The notes beneath the pieces were generated by a model. The model was not told the DNA's origin and made no database searches. It saw only the letters and a program-made list of their open reading frames with translations. 64,000 bases of DNA from Saccharibacillus deserti. GTDB taxonomy: Bacteria > Bacillota > Bacilli > Paenibacillales > Paenibacillaceae. The first letter of the stretch is position 1; each line of letters begins with the position of its first letter. The DNA is taken from NCBI RefSeq assembly GCF_013618475.1, contig NZ_JABJVN010000009.1, forward strand, positions 45,600 to 109,599. Reading direction: 5' to 3'. Position numbers and translations under genes: made by a program. Below, piece by piece: positions 44,806-52,835 of the stretch.

Positions 44806-45254
44806 GCGCTGATGGCGTTGTAACGGTTCGACAGTTCTTCGAACCATTCTTTGTCCTTGAGCTGCAGGGCAAGGTCGATCAGGTTGTTCAGTTCGCCGCG
44901 CTCCAATTCGACCTGGTCGTTGAAGCTGATGCTGGCGGAAATGGTGATGCGTTCTTCGGCATTGGCGGAGAGGTCGATATCGACGTTTACTTCGACTTCG
45001 GCGTCCATGTATTCTTTTTTCAGGAAGTAGATCACTTCGCAGAGGATCACCGGTCTGACGTAGCTTTCGAACGAGCAGTCCATCACTTTGACCCAGTAGT
45101 GGGGATTGGAGAAGTGCAGCGTCTGACCGGCTTCTTCACTGCTGCCGTTTTGGACATCCTGGGTCAGTTCAAGCAGTACAGGCTCCGCTTCGAAAAACTT
45201 GGCGATTTGTTTGTGGAGAACTTCCATGATTCCTTTAGTATTCAGCATGATCAT
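44802..45254 (-). CDS. IDEAL-motif protein, 150 aa
   Basis: The protein ends in LNNLIDLALQLKDKEWFEELSNRYNAI, which resembles the IDEAL motif (LxxxIDxALxxxDKExFxxLS) found at the C-terminus of YpiB-type proteins in Bacillales. The N-terminal two thirds is an acidic alpha/beta domain (MEVLHKQIAKFFEAEPVLLELTQDV, EVEVNVDIDLSANAEERITI). Function is unknown, and IDEAL segments are thought to mediate protein contacts. AGAGAGGTG precedes the start, and an internal ATG six bases on is a possible alternative. Confidence 0.75.
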   Translation of the reverse strand: MIMLNTKGIMEVLHKQIAKFFEAEPVLLELTQDVQNGSSEEAGQTLHFSNPHYWVKVMDCSFESYVRPVILCEVIYFLKKEYMDAEVEVNVDIDLSANAEERITISASISFNDQVELERGELNNLIDLALQLKDKEWFEELSNRYNAISA

Positions 45255-45452
45255 GATTGCTGCACCTCTCTCTTTTGTATTTGTCGTTTATTGAATGATT
45301 TTGTCGTTTTTTTGTTATTGCCTTGTCTTCTTGATTTATTTATCGGTGCAGGGAAATGAAAGTTTATAGCTTTTTTTAAAATGATTACGCAAAATCTACT
45401 CGTAAAAGATTAATAGGAACATCTTCCGATACGCACAACTTTTCACGCACGC

Positions 45453-45492
45453 AAAAAGGTACCGGACGGTCCTAGAGGACGGCCCGGTACCT
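45453..45492 (-). terminator. Terminator after the TerC gene
   Basis: Minus-strand GGTACCGGGCCGTCC pairs with GGACCGTCCGGTACC (one mismatch) and is followed by TTTTTGCG. Confidence 0.85.
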
Positions 45493-45523
45493 TGAAATAC
45501 AGGGTACTATGGGGGATTCGAAA

Positions 45524-46366
45524 TTATTTATCGAGCTTCGGAAGCTTCTTGGCTTGTTCGTCGACTTCGCGAATCGGCTCTTCGTGCGTTTTCACTTCAA
45601 CTTTCTTGGAAGTGAACCAGCCGATCAGGGCGATAGAGACGAGAACAATGTAGAACGTTGTTTTCCAGATCGTACCTTCGACAAAATCATGCGGGACCAG
45701 ACCGATCGCTTCGTGACCGAGGGTATGCATGCCGAGCTTGACGCCTACCCAGCCGACGATAACGAAAGCGGCCGTTTCAAGACCCGGGCGGGAGTGCAGC
45801 AGTCCGACGAACAGGTTTGCCGCGAAACGCATGATGACGAGACCGATAAATCCGCCTGCGAAGATTACTGCAAATTGTCCGGCGTCCAAGCCGCCGATCG
45901 TGCCCCAGTTGGTCGGAGGCAGGGCTACCGCGAGAGCGACAGCCGCGAGGATCGAGTCGACCGCGAACGCAAGGTCAGCCAGCTCGACTTTGAAGACGAC
46001 GCCCCAGAAGCTGACTTTCTTCTTGCCAACGCCTTTGCCGTCCGCGGAGTCTTCCGCTTCTTCGGTTTCCGAATTCTTTTTGAGCACGGCCCTAATGATA
46101 TGGTTGAGCGAGATGAACAGCAGATACGCCGCCCCGATCGCTTGAATCCACCAGACGTCTACGAGGAACGAGATAATGAACAGGGAACCGAAACGAAGTA
46201 CAAAGGCTCCGACAAGGCCGTAGAACAAGGCTTTCTTGCGCTCTTCTTCCGGCAGGGGTTTGACCATGATCGCCAGTACCAGTGCGTTATCCGCAGCCAG
46301 GAGGCCTTCCAGCGCGATCAGTACGAGCAGTACCCATCCGTATTCGAGCATTAACGACAAATCCAT
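45524..46366 (-). CDS. TerC family membrane protein under a Mn riboswitch
   Basis: The 280-residue protein has seven to nine hydrophobic helices. Conserved acidic residues lie within them (LEGLLAADNALVLAIMV, VELADLAFAVDSILAAVAL), the metal-pathway motif of TerC/YkoY proteins. In Bacillus subtilis, YkoY-type members export manganese for loading secreted enzymes. Start 46366 follows AAAGGAGAG. A second in-frame ATG at 46411 lies between the riboswitch terminator and this start and could add 15 residues. The gene is controlled by the leader at 46426-46600. Confidence 0.88.
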   Translation of the reverse strand: MDLSLMLEYGWVLLVLIALEGLLAADNALVLAIMVKPLPEEERKKALFYGLVGAFVLRFGSLFIISFLVDVWWIQAIGAAYLLFISLNHIIRAVLKKNSETEEAEDSADGKGVGKKKVSFWGVVFKVELADLAFAVDSILAAVALAVALPPTNWGTIGGLDAGQFAVIFAGGFIGLVIMRFAANLFVGLLHSRPGLETAAFVIVGWVGVKLGMHTLGHEAIGLVPHDFVEGTIWKTTFYIVLVSIALIGWFTSKKVEVKTHEEPIREVDEQAKKLPKLDK

Positions 46367-46425
46367 GAGCTTCTCTCCTTTTGTGTGGGGATTGTATTCC
46401 CTCTTATCCATGAAAAGACCCCAAT

Positions 46426-46600
46426 AAAACAAAAGAGACTTTTACCGCCACAGGATACGATGCGGTACACGGGTGTGCACGAACAAACGTAACCTAAAGC
46501 GGTAAAAGTCTCGCTAACAACGATGGTTGCCAACAAAGCCGGGGATATACTCCCGTATTGACGACTTTGCTGTAAAAGCTACTCCCTCTTACCCGGTTAA
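46426..46600 (-). promoter_or_regulatory. yybP-ykoY manganese riboswitch with terminator
   Basis: The minus strand reads GGGTAAGAGGGAGTAGC, AAAGTCGTCAATACGG, CCCCGGCTTTGTTGGCAAC and GCGAGACTTTTACC, the conserved yybP-ykoY core. A second copy, GCGGTAAAAGTCTC then TTTTGTTTT (46426-46445), can pair with the aptamer's 3' strand to make a terminator. Manganese binding should favour read-through. The promoter is TTGACA (46669-46674) and TAAGAT (46645-46650) with an 18-bp spacer. Confidence 0.93.
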
Positions 46601-46741
46601 GGAAAGATCAAGTATGAAATTGGGGTCTTCCATAAGTTAAGCTTATCTTAAAGGATAGACAGTCGGCTTGTCAACAAGAAAAGGCGAAAATGGATTTATA
46701 TAGGTAAAAGTTTACACAGTACAAAATGATAAGGGGGACGG

Positions 46742-47272
46742 CTACCGAATAGAAGCCAGCGGATTGGAACGTTCCCACAATACGGCTTCGCCGCGCTCCA
46801 GGCTTTCGGGTATCCGGATCAGCCGCTGATTGGAGCTGCCCCGGTACAGCAGCGAGACGTCGCGCAGATGCTGCTCGAACCGTCCGTCGACCAGTACCTG
46901 GCCGCGCCGGAGCAGTTCATATTCGTCGCTGCCCGGGCGTGCGGCAAGCTGTTCGAACGTGTAGCCGCTGTACATCCACACATTGAGCCCGGGAAGACGC
47001 TCGCGCGCCAGATCGACGAAGGCGGCAGTTTCCGCCGCCGAGAAGAAGGGATCTCCGCCTGCCAGCGTCAATCCGTCCAGCAGCGGATTGTCCGCCATTT
47101 CCTGGATGATTTCGCGCTGCCGGGCGTCGTCGAAAGGCTCCCCGTAATCGAAATTCCAGGTACGCGGGCTGAAGCAGCCTTTGCAGGCATGCCTGCATCC
47201 GCTGATAAAGACCGATGCGCGCAGTCCTTCGCCTTCATTAACGGATTCGGGATAATACCCGCAGACATTCAT
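46742..47272 (-). CDS. nrdG: Anaerobic ribonucleotide reductase activase
   Basis: The 176-residue radical SAM enzyme has CRHACKGC (the CxxxCxxC cluster ligands), LTLAGGDPFF and VWMYSGYT. It uses S-adenosylmethionine and a 4Fe-4S cluster to make the glycyl radical on NrdD. Length is typical. The AAGGAGGCGG site precedes the start, and it lies 40 bases downstream of nrdD in the same operon. Confidence 0.92.
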   Translation of the reverse strand: MNVCGYYPESVNEGEGLRASVFISGCRHACKGCFSPRTWNFDYGEPFDDARQREIIQEMADNPLLDGLTLAGGDPFFSAAETAAFVDLARERLPGLNVWMYSGYTFEQLAARPGSDEYELLRRGQVLVDGRFEQHLRDVSLLYRGSSNQRLIRIPESLERGEAVLWERSNPLASIR

Positions 47273-47312
47273 GGATGTTCCGCCTCCTTGGACCGGTCTG
47301 CCGTTACTCGCT

Positions 47313-49361
47313 TTACTCCTGCCGAACCGCCTGGCCGGCGTGCTTGACCCGGTCGCGCACTTCGGCCTGCTTGGCTCCGTTGAACCGCGTCTGATAATCG
47401 CCTGTCAGATAGCCGGTGACGCGGCGCAGGCGGGAGATACGCACTTCGGTTTCCTTTTTCCCGCAGGAGGGGCACGATTCGCCGATGATGCCTTCGTGTC
47501 CGCACGAGGTACAGCGGTCGATCGGATGGTTGATGCTGAAATAGCTTACGTTCTGATCCAGAGCATAGGCGACGATCTTGCGGAACGCTTCCGGGTTGCT
47601 GCGCACGTTGCCGTCCAGCTCGATATACGAGATAGCGCCGGCGTTGCACAGTTCGTGAAACGGCGCTTCAAGCGAAATTTTGCGCGCGGCGGTCGTTTGG
47701 TAATAGACCGGCACATGGAACGAATTCGTATAATACTCGCGGTCGGTCACACCCGGAATCGATCCGTATTCCCGGGCGTCGTTCTTGGTGAACTTGCCCG
47801 ATAATCCTTCGGCCGGCGTAGCGAACAGCGTGATATTGAGATCGTACTTCTCGCTCATCGCATCGCAGTAATCCCTCATATAACGGACAACCTCCAGCGC
47901 TTTGGCATAGACGTCCGCGTCTTCCGCATGGTGCTTGCCGTACATGGCTTTCATGGACTCGGCGATTCCGATAAAGCCGATCGACAGGCTGCCGTGCTTG
48001 ATCAGGTCTTCGACCTTGTCGTCGGGACCGAGCGCTTCTCCGCCTTCCCATACGCCTTCGCGCATCATGAAGTCGGACGCTTTGGCCGGCTGTTTGGCTT
48101 GAATCCGGTAGCGGTGCAGGAGTCCCTGCGTCGCGATCTCGAGCGACCGGTCCAGCATGGCGTAATAGCCTGCTTCGTCGGCCCATTTGCGCTTGCCGAG
48201 CACGGTGCCGTGTTCCAGTCCAAGCTTCACCAGATTGATCGTGTTAAAAGACAGATTGCCTTTGCCCGACAGGTGGTTGCGGCCGAAGCGGTCGGCCACG
48301 ACCCGCGTGCGGCAGCCCATGGTCGCGAACTCCGTATTCGGGTCGCCCGGCACGTAATATTCCATATTGATCGGCGCATCGAGATTGGCGAAGTTCGGAT
48401 ACAGCCGTTTGGTCGAGCATTCGATCGCTTTGAGGAACAGGTCGTAGTTCGGATCGCCCGGGTTCTGGTTGATTCCCTTTTTGCATTTGAAGATCTGGAT
48501 CGGGAAAATCGGCGTCTGCCCCTGTCCCAGTCCGCGCATCGTGGATTCCATCAGGCTCTCCATGACGAGGCGGCCTTCGCTCGACGTGCAGGTGCCGTAA
48601 TTGATACTGGTAAAAGGAATCTGTCCGCCGCCGCGGCTCGACATCGTATTCAGGTTGTGGACGAGACTCTCCGCCGCCTGGAACGTTTCCTGCCGGGTCT
48701 CCTGGTAGGCGTAGCGGTAGGCGTTCGGATAACGGGCTCGGAGATCGGCATTGTCCATATAGATCTCTTCGTCGGTCGGGCTGTCCGGTTGGGAGCCGTC
48801 CGAAGCGCTGCCGGAAAGAGTCCGCTGTTCTTCGGCAAAGCTCTCGAAGTACGCCAGGCCTTTGCGGAAGTGTTTAATGAAAGAACGGCCTACGTAAGGC
48901 GCCAAGTCGTAATCGAGCTTGTTGGCCGAGACGCCGCCGTACTGCGCGTTCTGCTGGCATTGGAAGATGATCGCGACCAGCGCCATTGCCGTCATGATCG
49001 TCCGCGGAGTCCGCAGATCGCCGTTGCCCGTGCTGAATCCTTCGGCCAGCAGTTTGTCGAACGGAATGAAGATGCAGTTGGTCGTGCCGACCGCATAATG
49101 GTCGAGATCATGCACATAAACGGTATTGTCTTGGATCGCCGCTTCCACTTCCCTGGGCAGCACGAGGCGGCGCGCATACCATTTGGCGTACTCGCTGCCG
49201 AACTTGCTCATTTTGCCGGAAAAGCTGTCTCCGTTCAGGTTGGCGTTCTCGCGCAGCGTCTCCGTATCGAGACTGTCGGCGATATCGCGTCCCAGCCGGA
49301 TGACTTCCTCGAGCGCATCGTTTTCTTGACGGGTTGGGGAGAAGGGAAGGGTCATGCTCAT
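47313..49361 (-). CDS. nrdD: Anaerobic ribonucleoside-triphosphate reductase, class III
   Basis: The 682-residue enzyme makes deoxyribonucleotides without oxygen. It has NTVYVHDLDHYAVGTTNCIF, GGGQIPFTSINYGTCTS, ATMGCRTRV and the zinc site CTSCGHEGIIGESCPSCG. The C-terminal glycyl radical loop is RRVTGYLTGDYQTRFN. The N-terminal ATP-cone of many NrdD proteins is absent. ATG 49361 is favoured because the AAAGGATGG site is too close to ATG 49373. The upstream region carries two candidate NrdR boxes. Confidence 0.93.
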   Translation of the reverse strand: MSMTLPFSPTRQENDALEEVIRLGRDIADSLDTETLRENANLNGDSFSGKMSKFGSEYAKWYARRLVLPREVEAAIQDNTVYVHDLDHYAVGTTNCIFIPFDKLLAEGFSTGNGDLRTPRTIMTAMALVAIIFQCQQNAQYGGVSANKLDYDLAPYVGRSFIKHFRKGLAYFESFAEEQRTLSGSASDGSQPDSPTDEEIYMDNADLRARYPNAYRYAYQETRQETFQAAESLVHNLNTMSSRGGGQIPFTSINYGTCTSSEGRLVMESLMESTMRGLGQGQTPIFPIQIFKCKKGINQNPGDPNYDLFLKAIECSTKRLYPNFANLDAPINMEYYVPGDPNTEFATMGCRTRVVADRFGRNHLSGKGNLSFNTINLVKLGLEHGTVLGKRKWADEAGYYAMLDRSLEIATQGLLHRYRIQAKQPAKASDFMMREGVWEGGEALGPDDKVEDLIKHGSLSIGFIGIAESMKAMYGKHHAEDADVYAKALEVVRYMRDYCDAMSEKYDLNITLFATPAEGLSGKFTKNDAREYGSIPGVTDREYYTNSFHVPVYYQTTAARKISLEAPFHELCNAGAISYIELDGNVRSNPEAFRKIVAYALDQNVSYFSINHPIDRCTSCGHEGIIGESCPSCGKKETEVRISRLRRVTGYLTGDYQTRFNGAKQAEVRDRVKHAGQAVRQE

Positions 49362-49439
49362 TGGAGGTTCCATCCTTTCGTTATGTAGGTTTATGTGAGC
49401 TGCATCGGGAATGCGGGCTGTAAATACCTATCTGCCAAA

Positions 49440-49483
49440 CACCATATTTGGCCTTCGGCTACTAAATTTACACCTATATATGG
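49440..49483 (-). promoter_or_regulatory. Candidate paired NrdR boxes upstream of nrdD
   Basis: CACCATATTTGG (49440-49451) and CACCTATATATGG (49471-49483) resemble the AT-centred NrdR palindrome. They start exactly 31 bases apart, the three-helical-turn spacing usual for NrdR repression of nrd operons. The second has the better core. The rest of 49362-49708 holds the divergent promoters and no gene. Confidence 0.5.
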
Positions 49484-49708
49484 GGGTTGTGAAGCGAACG
49501 AAGAGGGATTGCCACATAACCGACACAAACAGTGGGCGAAAAATTAATCAAATCGTCAAGGTTGAAAACGTCCTTTTTGCACGAGCCTAACAGCGGCGCG
49601 GGACGAACGCAAATTCGATTTCGAAGCGAAAGGGGTATACAATAATGAAGAGAACCCAAAAACGGAGTTGACAGACGGTCGAATCCGTGAAAAAAGGAGA
49701 GAATCCAA

Positions 49709-50029
49709 ATGGCGATAGCGGAATTGACGATCGTTCCGATCGGAACGGGCACGACCAGCCTCAGCGGTTACGTCGCGGAGATGCAGCGCAAGCTTGCGAC
49801 GCTTGAAGGGATCAGCTACGAACTGACGTCGATGAGCACGATCATCGAAGGCCCGCTCGACCGAATCCTGGACGCGGTGAAGACGCTGCATGAGCATACG
49901 TTCGCATCCGGCGCGCTGCGGGTCTCGACGTCGGTCAAGATCGACGACCGCCGCGACAAGGAAGGCTCCTCCGCGCAGAAGCTGGCTTCGGTCCAGGCCC
50001 GGATGACGGAGCAGAGCGAGATGCAGTAG
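49709..50029 (+). CDS. MTH1187/YqgV family thiamine-binding protein
   Basis: The 106-residue protein has the UPF0045 pattern: IAELTIVPIGTGTTSLSGYVAEMQRKL, then YELTSMSTIIEGPLDRILDAVKTLHE and ALRVSTSVKIDDRRD. Members form ferredoxin-like tetramers, and some bind thiamine. The start follows AAAGGAGAGAA. It is monocistronic, ahead of the tRNA-Thr gene. Confidence 0.88.
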   Translation: MAIAELTIVPIGTGTTSLSGYVAEMQRKLATLEGISYELTSMSTIIEGPLDRILDAVKTLHEHTFASGALRVSTSVKIDDRRDKEGSSAQKLASVQARMTEQSEMQ

Positions 50030-50219
50030 GCGCCGGAGCCTCCGGCGTATGAATAACGATTGAAAAAATAGGGAAAAGGAGCAAAAAGACGCGGGAAAAG
50101 CATATGAAAAATCATGTGCGCAGACACGCGAAAACTTCTGTCTTTTTGCTCCGAAAAGCTTGCGGATTTTCCGAATCGGTGTATAATAAATTCCGTTGCT
50201 GTTCAAGATCAACAGATAG

Positions 50220-50291
50220 GCTGATGTAGCTCAGGGGTAGAGCAACGCACTCGTAATGCGTAGGCCGGGGGTTCAATTCCCTTCATCAGCA
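50220..50291 (+). tRNA. tRNA-Thr (anticodon CGU)
   Basis: The full cloverleaf is visible: acceptor GCTGATG/CATCAGC, D-arm GCTC/GAGC, anticodon stem ACGCA/TGCGT with loop CTCGTAA and anticodon CGT. The T-arm GGGGG-TTCAATT-CCCTT has two G-U pairs, and discriminator A is at 50291. No CCA is encoded. Confidence 0.93.
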
Positions 50292-50310
50292 TCCAGGCAG
50301 GGCAGGAAAA

Positions 50311-50348
50311 GCGCGAACTCCGGGAAACCGGGGTTCGCGCTTTTTTTT
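50311..50348 (+). terminator. Terminator after tRNA-Thr
   Basis: GCGCGAACTCCGG pairs with CCGGGGTTCGCGC (one mismatch) and is followed by eight T. Confidence 0.9.
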
Positions 50349-50370
50349 CGTTTCGCTCAAGTGAGAAAAT

Positions 50371-50423
50371 CCGGGTCTTGCTCGCTTAGGCAGATTATGC
50401 TCATAAAGACCCGGGCTTTTTTT
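50371..50423 (+). terminator. Second hairpin-T-run unit before the cyclase gene
   Basis: CCGGGTCTT pairs with AAGACCCGG across a 26-base loop and is followed by seven T. The spacing from the first terminator suggests a back-up or the end of another short transcript. Confidence 0.55.
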
Positions 50424-50572
50424 GGATATATGGTTCTATACTCCCTGTTTATTGGATATTATTTTGAGGAAACAATCGTTATCTCTAAAAAATCGACAAA
50501 TTGTGCCGTAATATATAGAGAAAGCAAATCGACCAAGCTCCATCAATTCGATTAAAGGTGATGAACATAGCG

Positions 50573-52183
50573 ATGACCGTGTCAGAACGAAGAAGAGGAG
50601 GCCGCGAGCCGGGTTTCTTCAGAAAGAAAGGCAGGATCAGCCTGCGCGCGCTGTTTTCCGGACTCGTGGTGCTTACTTTTCTGCTGACGCTCGTCATTAC
50701 GCTGTTTGCGTCGTACCGGTCGGAAAAAGAGCTGCTGACGGATCGGGTGCTGAATAACAATCACAGCGAATCGCAGCGGATCGCGCAGACGATGAATATG
50801 TTTTTCCTCTCGATTCAGAACAGTCTGGGGGCCTTCACTGGTGAAATTTCCGAATTGATCCCGGAAGGCCGCTGGGACCGGATCGGAGAGGAACTGCGGC
50901 AGATTCAGGAGAGCAGCGGTTATTTCGAATCGGTTTTCCTTGCCGGGACGGACGGAAAGATCCGGGAGATGCACTCGCTGAGAGCCGACGGCGATTTCGG
51001 AAAGATCGATTCGGAAGCGATGGAGAGTGCATTGCAACGAAGTCTGCCCGGTATTTCCATTTCTTATAGAGACGGGGACGGAGAGATTGTCGTTTTGATA
51101 TCGGAACCGGTCTATAGCCCGAAAGGTATTTATATGGGTACTGTGGGAGGGACGGTTCGTCTGCAGGATCCGGCGGTTCTGGGCAGTCTTTTCGGCGCGC
51201 AGAGCGGCGCGACGGCGGATTCCTATTATTATGTTGTCGATGATGAAGGCAAATTGATCTATCATCCGGACAAAAACCGGATCGGGGAAGAGATTCCCGA
51301 CAGCCCCGTGGTTGAGCGCGTTTTACGTGGGGAAAGCGGCAAAGCCCAGTTCGTCGACCCGGAAGGCCGTGCTTTTATGATCGGTTACGCATCCGTGCCG
51401 GCGAACGGCTGGGGAGTGGTAACCCAGACCGCGAACAGTTTGCTGAATCAGCAGCAGATGGAGCAAATCCGTGGGACGCTTGTCGCCGTTCTGCTGCCTT
51501 TTCTGATTTTGGTCGCCGGTACGCTGTTTCTGGCCCGCAGGCTGGCCGCTCCGTTCGTTGCCTTGGCCAACTTTGTCGTTCGCGCCGCCGACCGGCCGCG
51601 GGAAGTTGCTATTCCCGACGTAAGCCGCCACTGGAACCGCGAAGCGGATCTGCTGAACCGGGCCGTCATGCTGTCGGTCGGCGAGATGAGACGGCAGAAT
51701 CTCGATCTGACCGATTTTGCCCTGAGGGATGCGTTGACCGGACTGCCGAACCGTCGGGCATTGGATGAAGCGATGGAGAAACTGGAAAGCGACAACCGGC
51801 CGTTCTCGCTGCTGCTGATCGATATCGATCGCTTCAAATCGGTCAATGACCGCTATGGGCATGCTGCCGGAGACGAAGTCCTGCGTTCGGTCGCCCGTAC
51901 GCTGGAGAAAGCGATCGAAAGCGGGGATATGTGCGGCCGATACGGCGGGGAGGAGTTTGTCGTTCTGCTGCCGGGGCGCAATCTGCCGGAAACGTATGAG
52001 GCCGCGGAAAGATTTCGGCTGGCGGTCGCCGCACACGAGAATTCGCTGCATATTCCCGTTACCCTGTCGATCGGAGCCTCGATCGCTCCCCAGCAGGCGA
52101 CGCGCACCGAAGATTTGTTCGAGATCGCCGACCGGGCGCTGTACCGGGCCAAAGAAGGCGGGCGCAACCGGGTCGTCATGTAG
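50573..52183 (+). CDS. Membrane diguanylate cyclase with Cache-like sensor
   Basis: The 536-residue protein has transmembrane helices at about 25-47 and 305-325 flanking an extracellular double-Cache-like domain (YYYVVDDEGKLIYHPDKNRIGE). A HAMP-like linker and a GGDEF domain follow, with DALTGLPNRRALDEA, LIDIDRFKSVNDRYGHAAGDEVL and an intact GGEEF active site. It should make c-di-GMP from two GTP. No RxxD inhibitory site is apparent ahead of GGEEF. ATG 50573 is best placed for the AAAGGTGAT site. It is the only clearly active GGDEF protein in the window. Confidence 0.9.
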   Translation: MTVSERRRGGREPGFFRKKGRISLRALFSGLVVLTFLLTLVITLFASYRSEKELLTDRVLNNNHSESQRIAQTMNMFFLSIQNSLGAFTGEISELIPEGRWDRIGEELRQIQESSGYFESVFLAGTDGKIREMHSLRADGDFGKIDSEAMESALQRSLPGISISYRDGDGEIVVLISEPVYSPKGIYMGTVGGTVRLQDPAVLGSLFGAQSGATADSYYYVVDDEGKLIYHPDKNRIGEEIPDSPVVERVLRGESGKAQFVDPEGRAFMIGYASVPANGWGVVTQTANSLLNQQQMEQIRGTLVAVLLPFLILVAGTLFLARRLAAPFVALANFVVRAADRPREVAIPDVSRHWNREADLLNRAVMLSVGEMRRQNLDLTDFALRDALTGLPNRRALDEAMEKLESDNRPFSLLLIDIDRFKSVNDRYGHAAGDEVLRSVARTLEKAIESGDMCGRYGGEEFVVLLPGRNLPETYEAAERFRLAVAAHENSLHIPVTLSIGASIAPQQATRTEDLFEIADRALYRAKEGGRNRVVM

Positions 52184-52206
52184 GCGCGCAAAACCCTATT
52201 TTTTCG

Positions 52207-52261
52207 CAAACCAAAAGAACGCGCAGTTCCCGACGGGGAAACTACGCGTTCTTTTGGTTTG
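52207..52261. terminator. Long bidirectional terminator hairpin
   Basis: CAAACCAAAAGAACGCG (52207-52223) pairs perfectly over 17 bp with its complement at 52245-52261, with further partial pairing inside. It lies between converging genes. Confidence 0.75.
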
Positions 52262-52279
52262 CTTCCGAATAAGCCGTTT

Positions 52280-52534
52280 TCATTCCCCGCCACCTCCGCC
52301 GCCGTCTCCACCGCCGCCGCCCGAATCGCAGCCGCCGCCATGGGAAGAAGAGCTGTCTCCGCAGTGGTTGGACGAATGTCCGCCGCCGGAATCGCCGTAG
52401 AACCCGCCGCCGGAATCGTGCACATAACCGGAACGAGATCCCCGACGCGGCCGGTTGGGTGAATTCTTCGGCTTGGCCAGAGAGAACAGAACGATCATTA
52501 CGAACAAGATTGGGAGCACAATTGCCATCGTCAT
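52280..52534 (-). CDS. Small glycine/serine/cysteine-rich membrane protein
   Basis: The 84-residue protein has one N-terminal transmembrane helix (about 3-20) and a basic stretch (PKNSPNRPRRGSRSG). A tail follows of repeated DSGGG, HSSNHCGDSSSSHGGGCDS and an ending run of glycines. The start has a strong AAGGAGG site. Paired His/Cys residues could bind metal, but this is speculative. It lies 300 bases before the MoxR operon, pointing away from it. Confidence 0.75.
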   Translation of the reverse strand: MTMAIVLPILFVMIVLFSLAKPKNSPNRPRRGSRSGYVHDSGGGFYGDSGGGHSSNHCGDSSSSHGGGCDSGGGGGDGGGGGGE

Positions 52535-52835
52535 GCGATAACCTCCTTGGTTAGGTAAAAGTGAAAGAACGAGAAGCGGAAACGTTCGTTTCGGCTTCTT
52601 GCTACATATACGTGCAGGAAAAGCGTAGAGTTCGTTTTTTTTGAAAAAAATAAAAGGATCTCGAAAAAAGCGACTTTGGACCCGGAAAACGGCGGCAAGG
52701 GATTCGTTTTTTCCCGATGCGAAGGGAGCTTCCGACTATTTAACGGGGGTTTCTCGCAGTGGGGCGGCAATTTGTGCTAAAATATTTATAGAATAAAAAG
52801 GGAACGTATGATCTGTTTTTTGAGGAGGAAACGTA
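52535..52835 (+). promoter_or_regulatory. AT-rich region with promoter of the MoxR operon
   Basis: The 301-base region is AT-rich and has no gene. The extended -10 TGCTAAAAT (TAAAAT at 52778-52783) is the best promoter for the operon at 52836. No strong -35 is visible, as is common with extended -10 elements. The oppositely directed small membrane protein must also start here. Confidence 0.5.

Noticed and set aside
50256..50555. 99-codon open frame beginning inside tRNA-Thr
   Set aside because: It starts within the tRNA and reads through two hairpin terminators.
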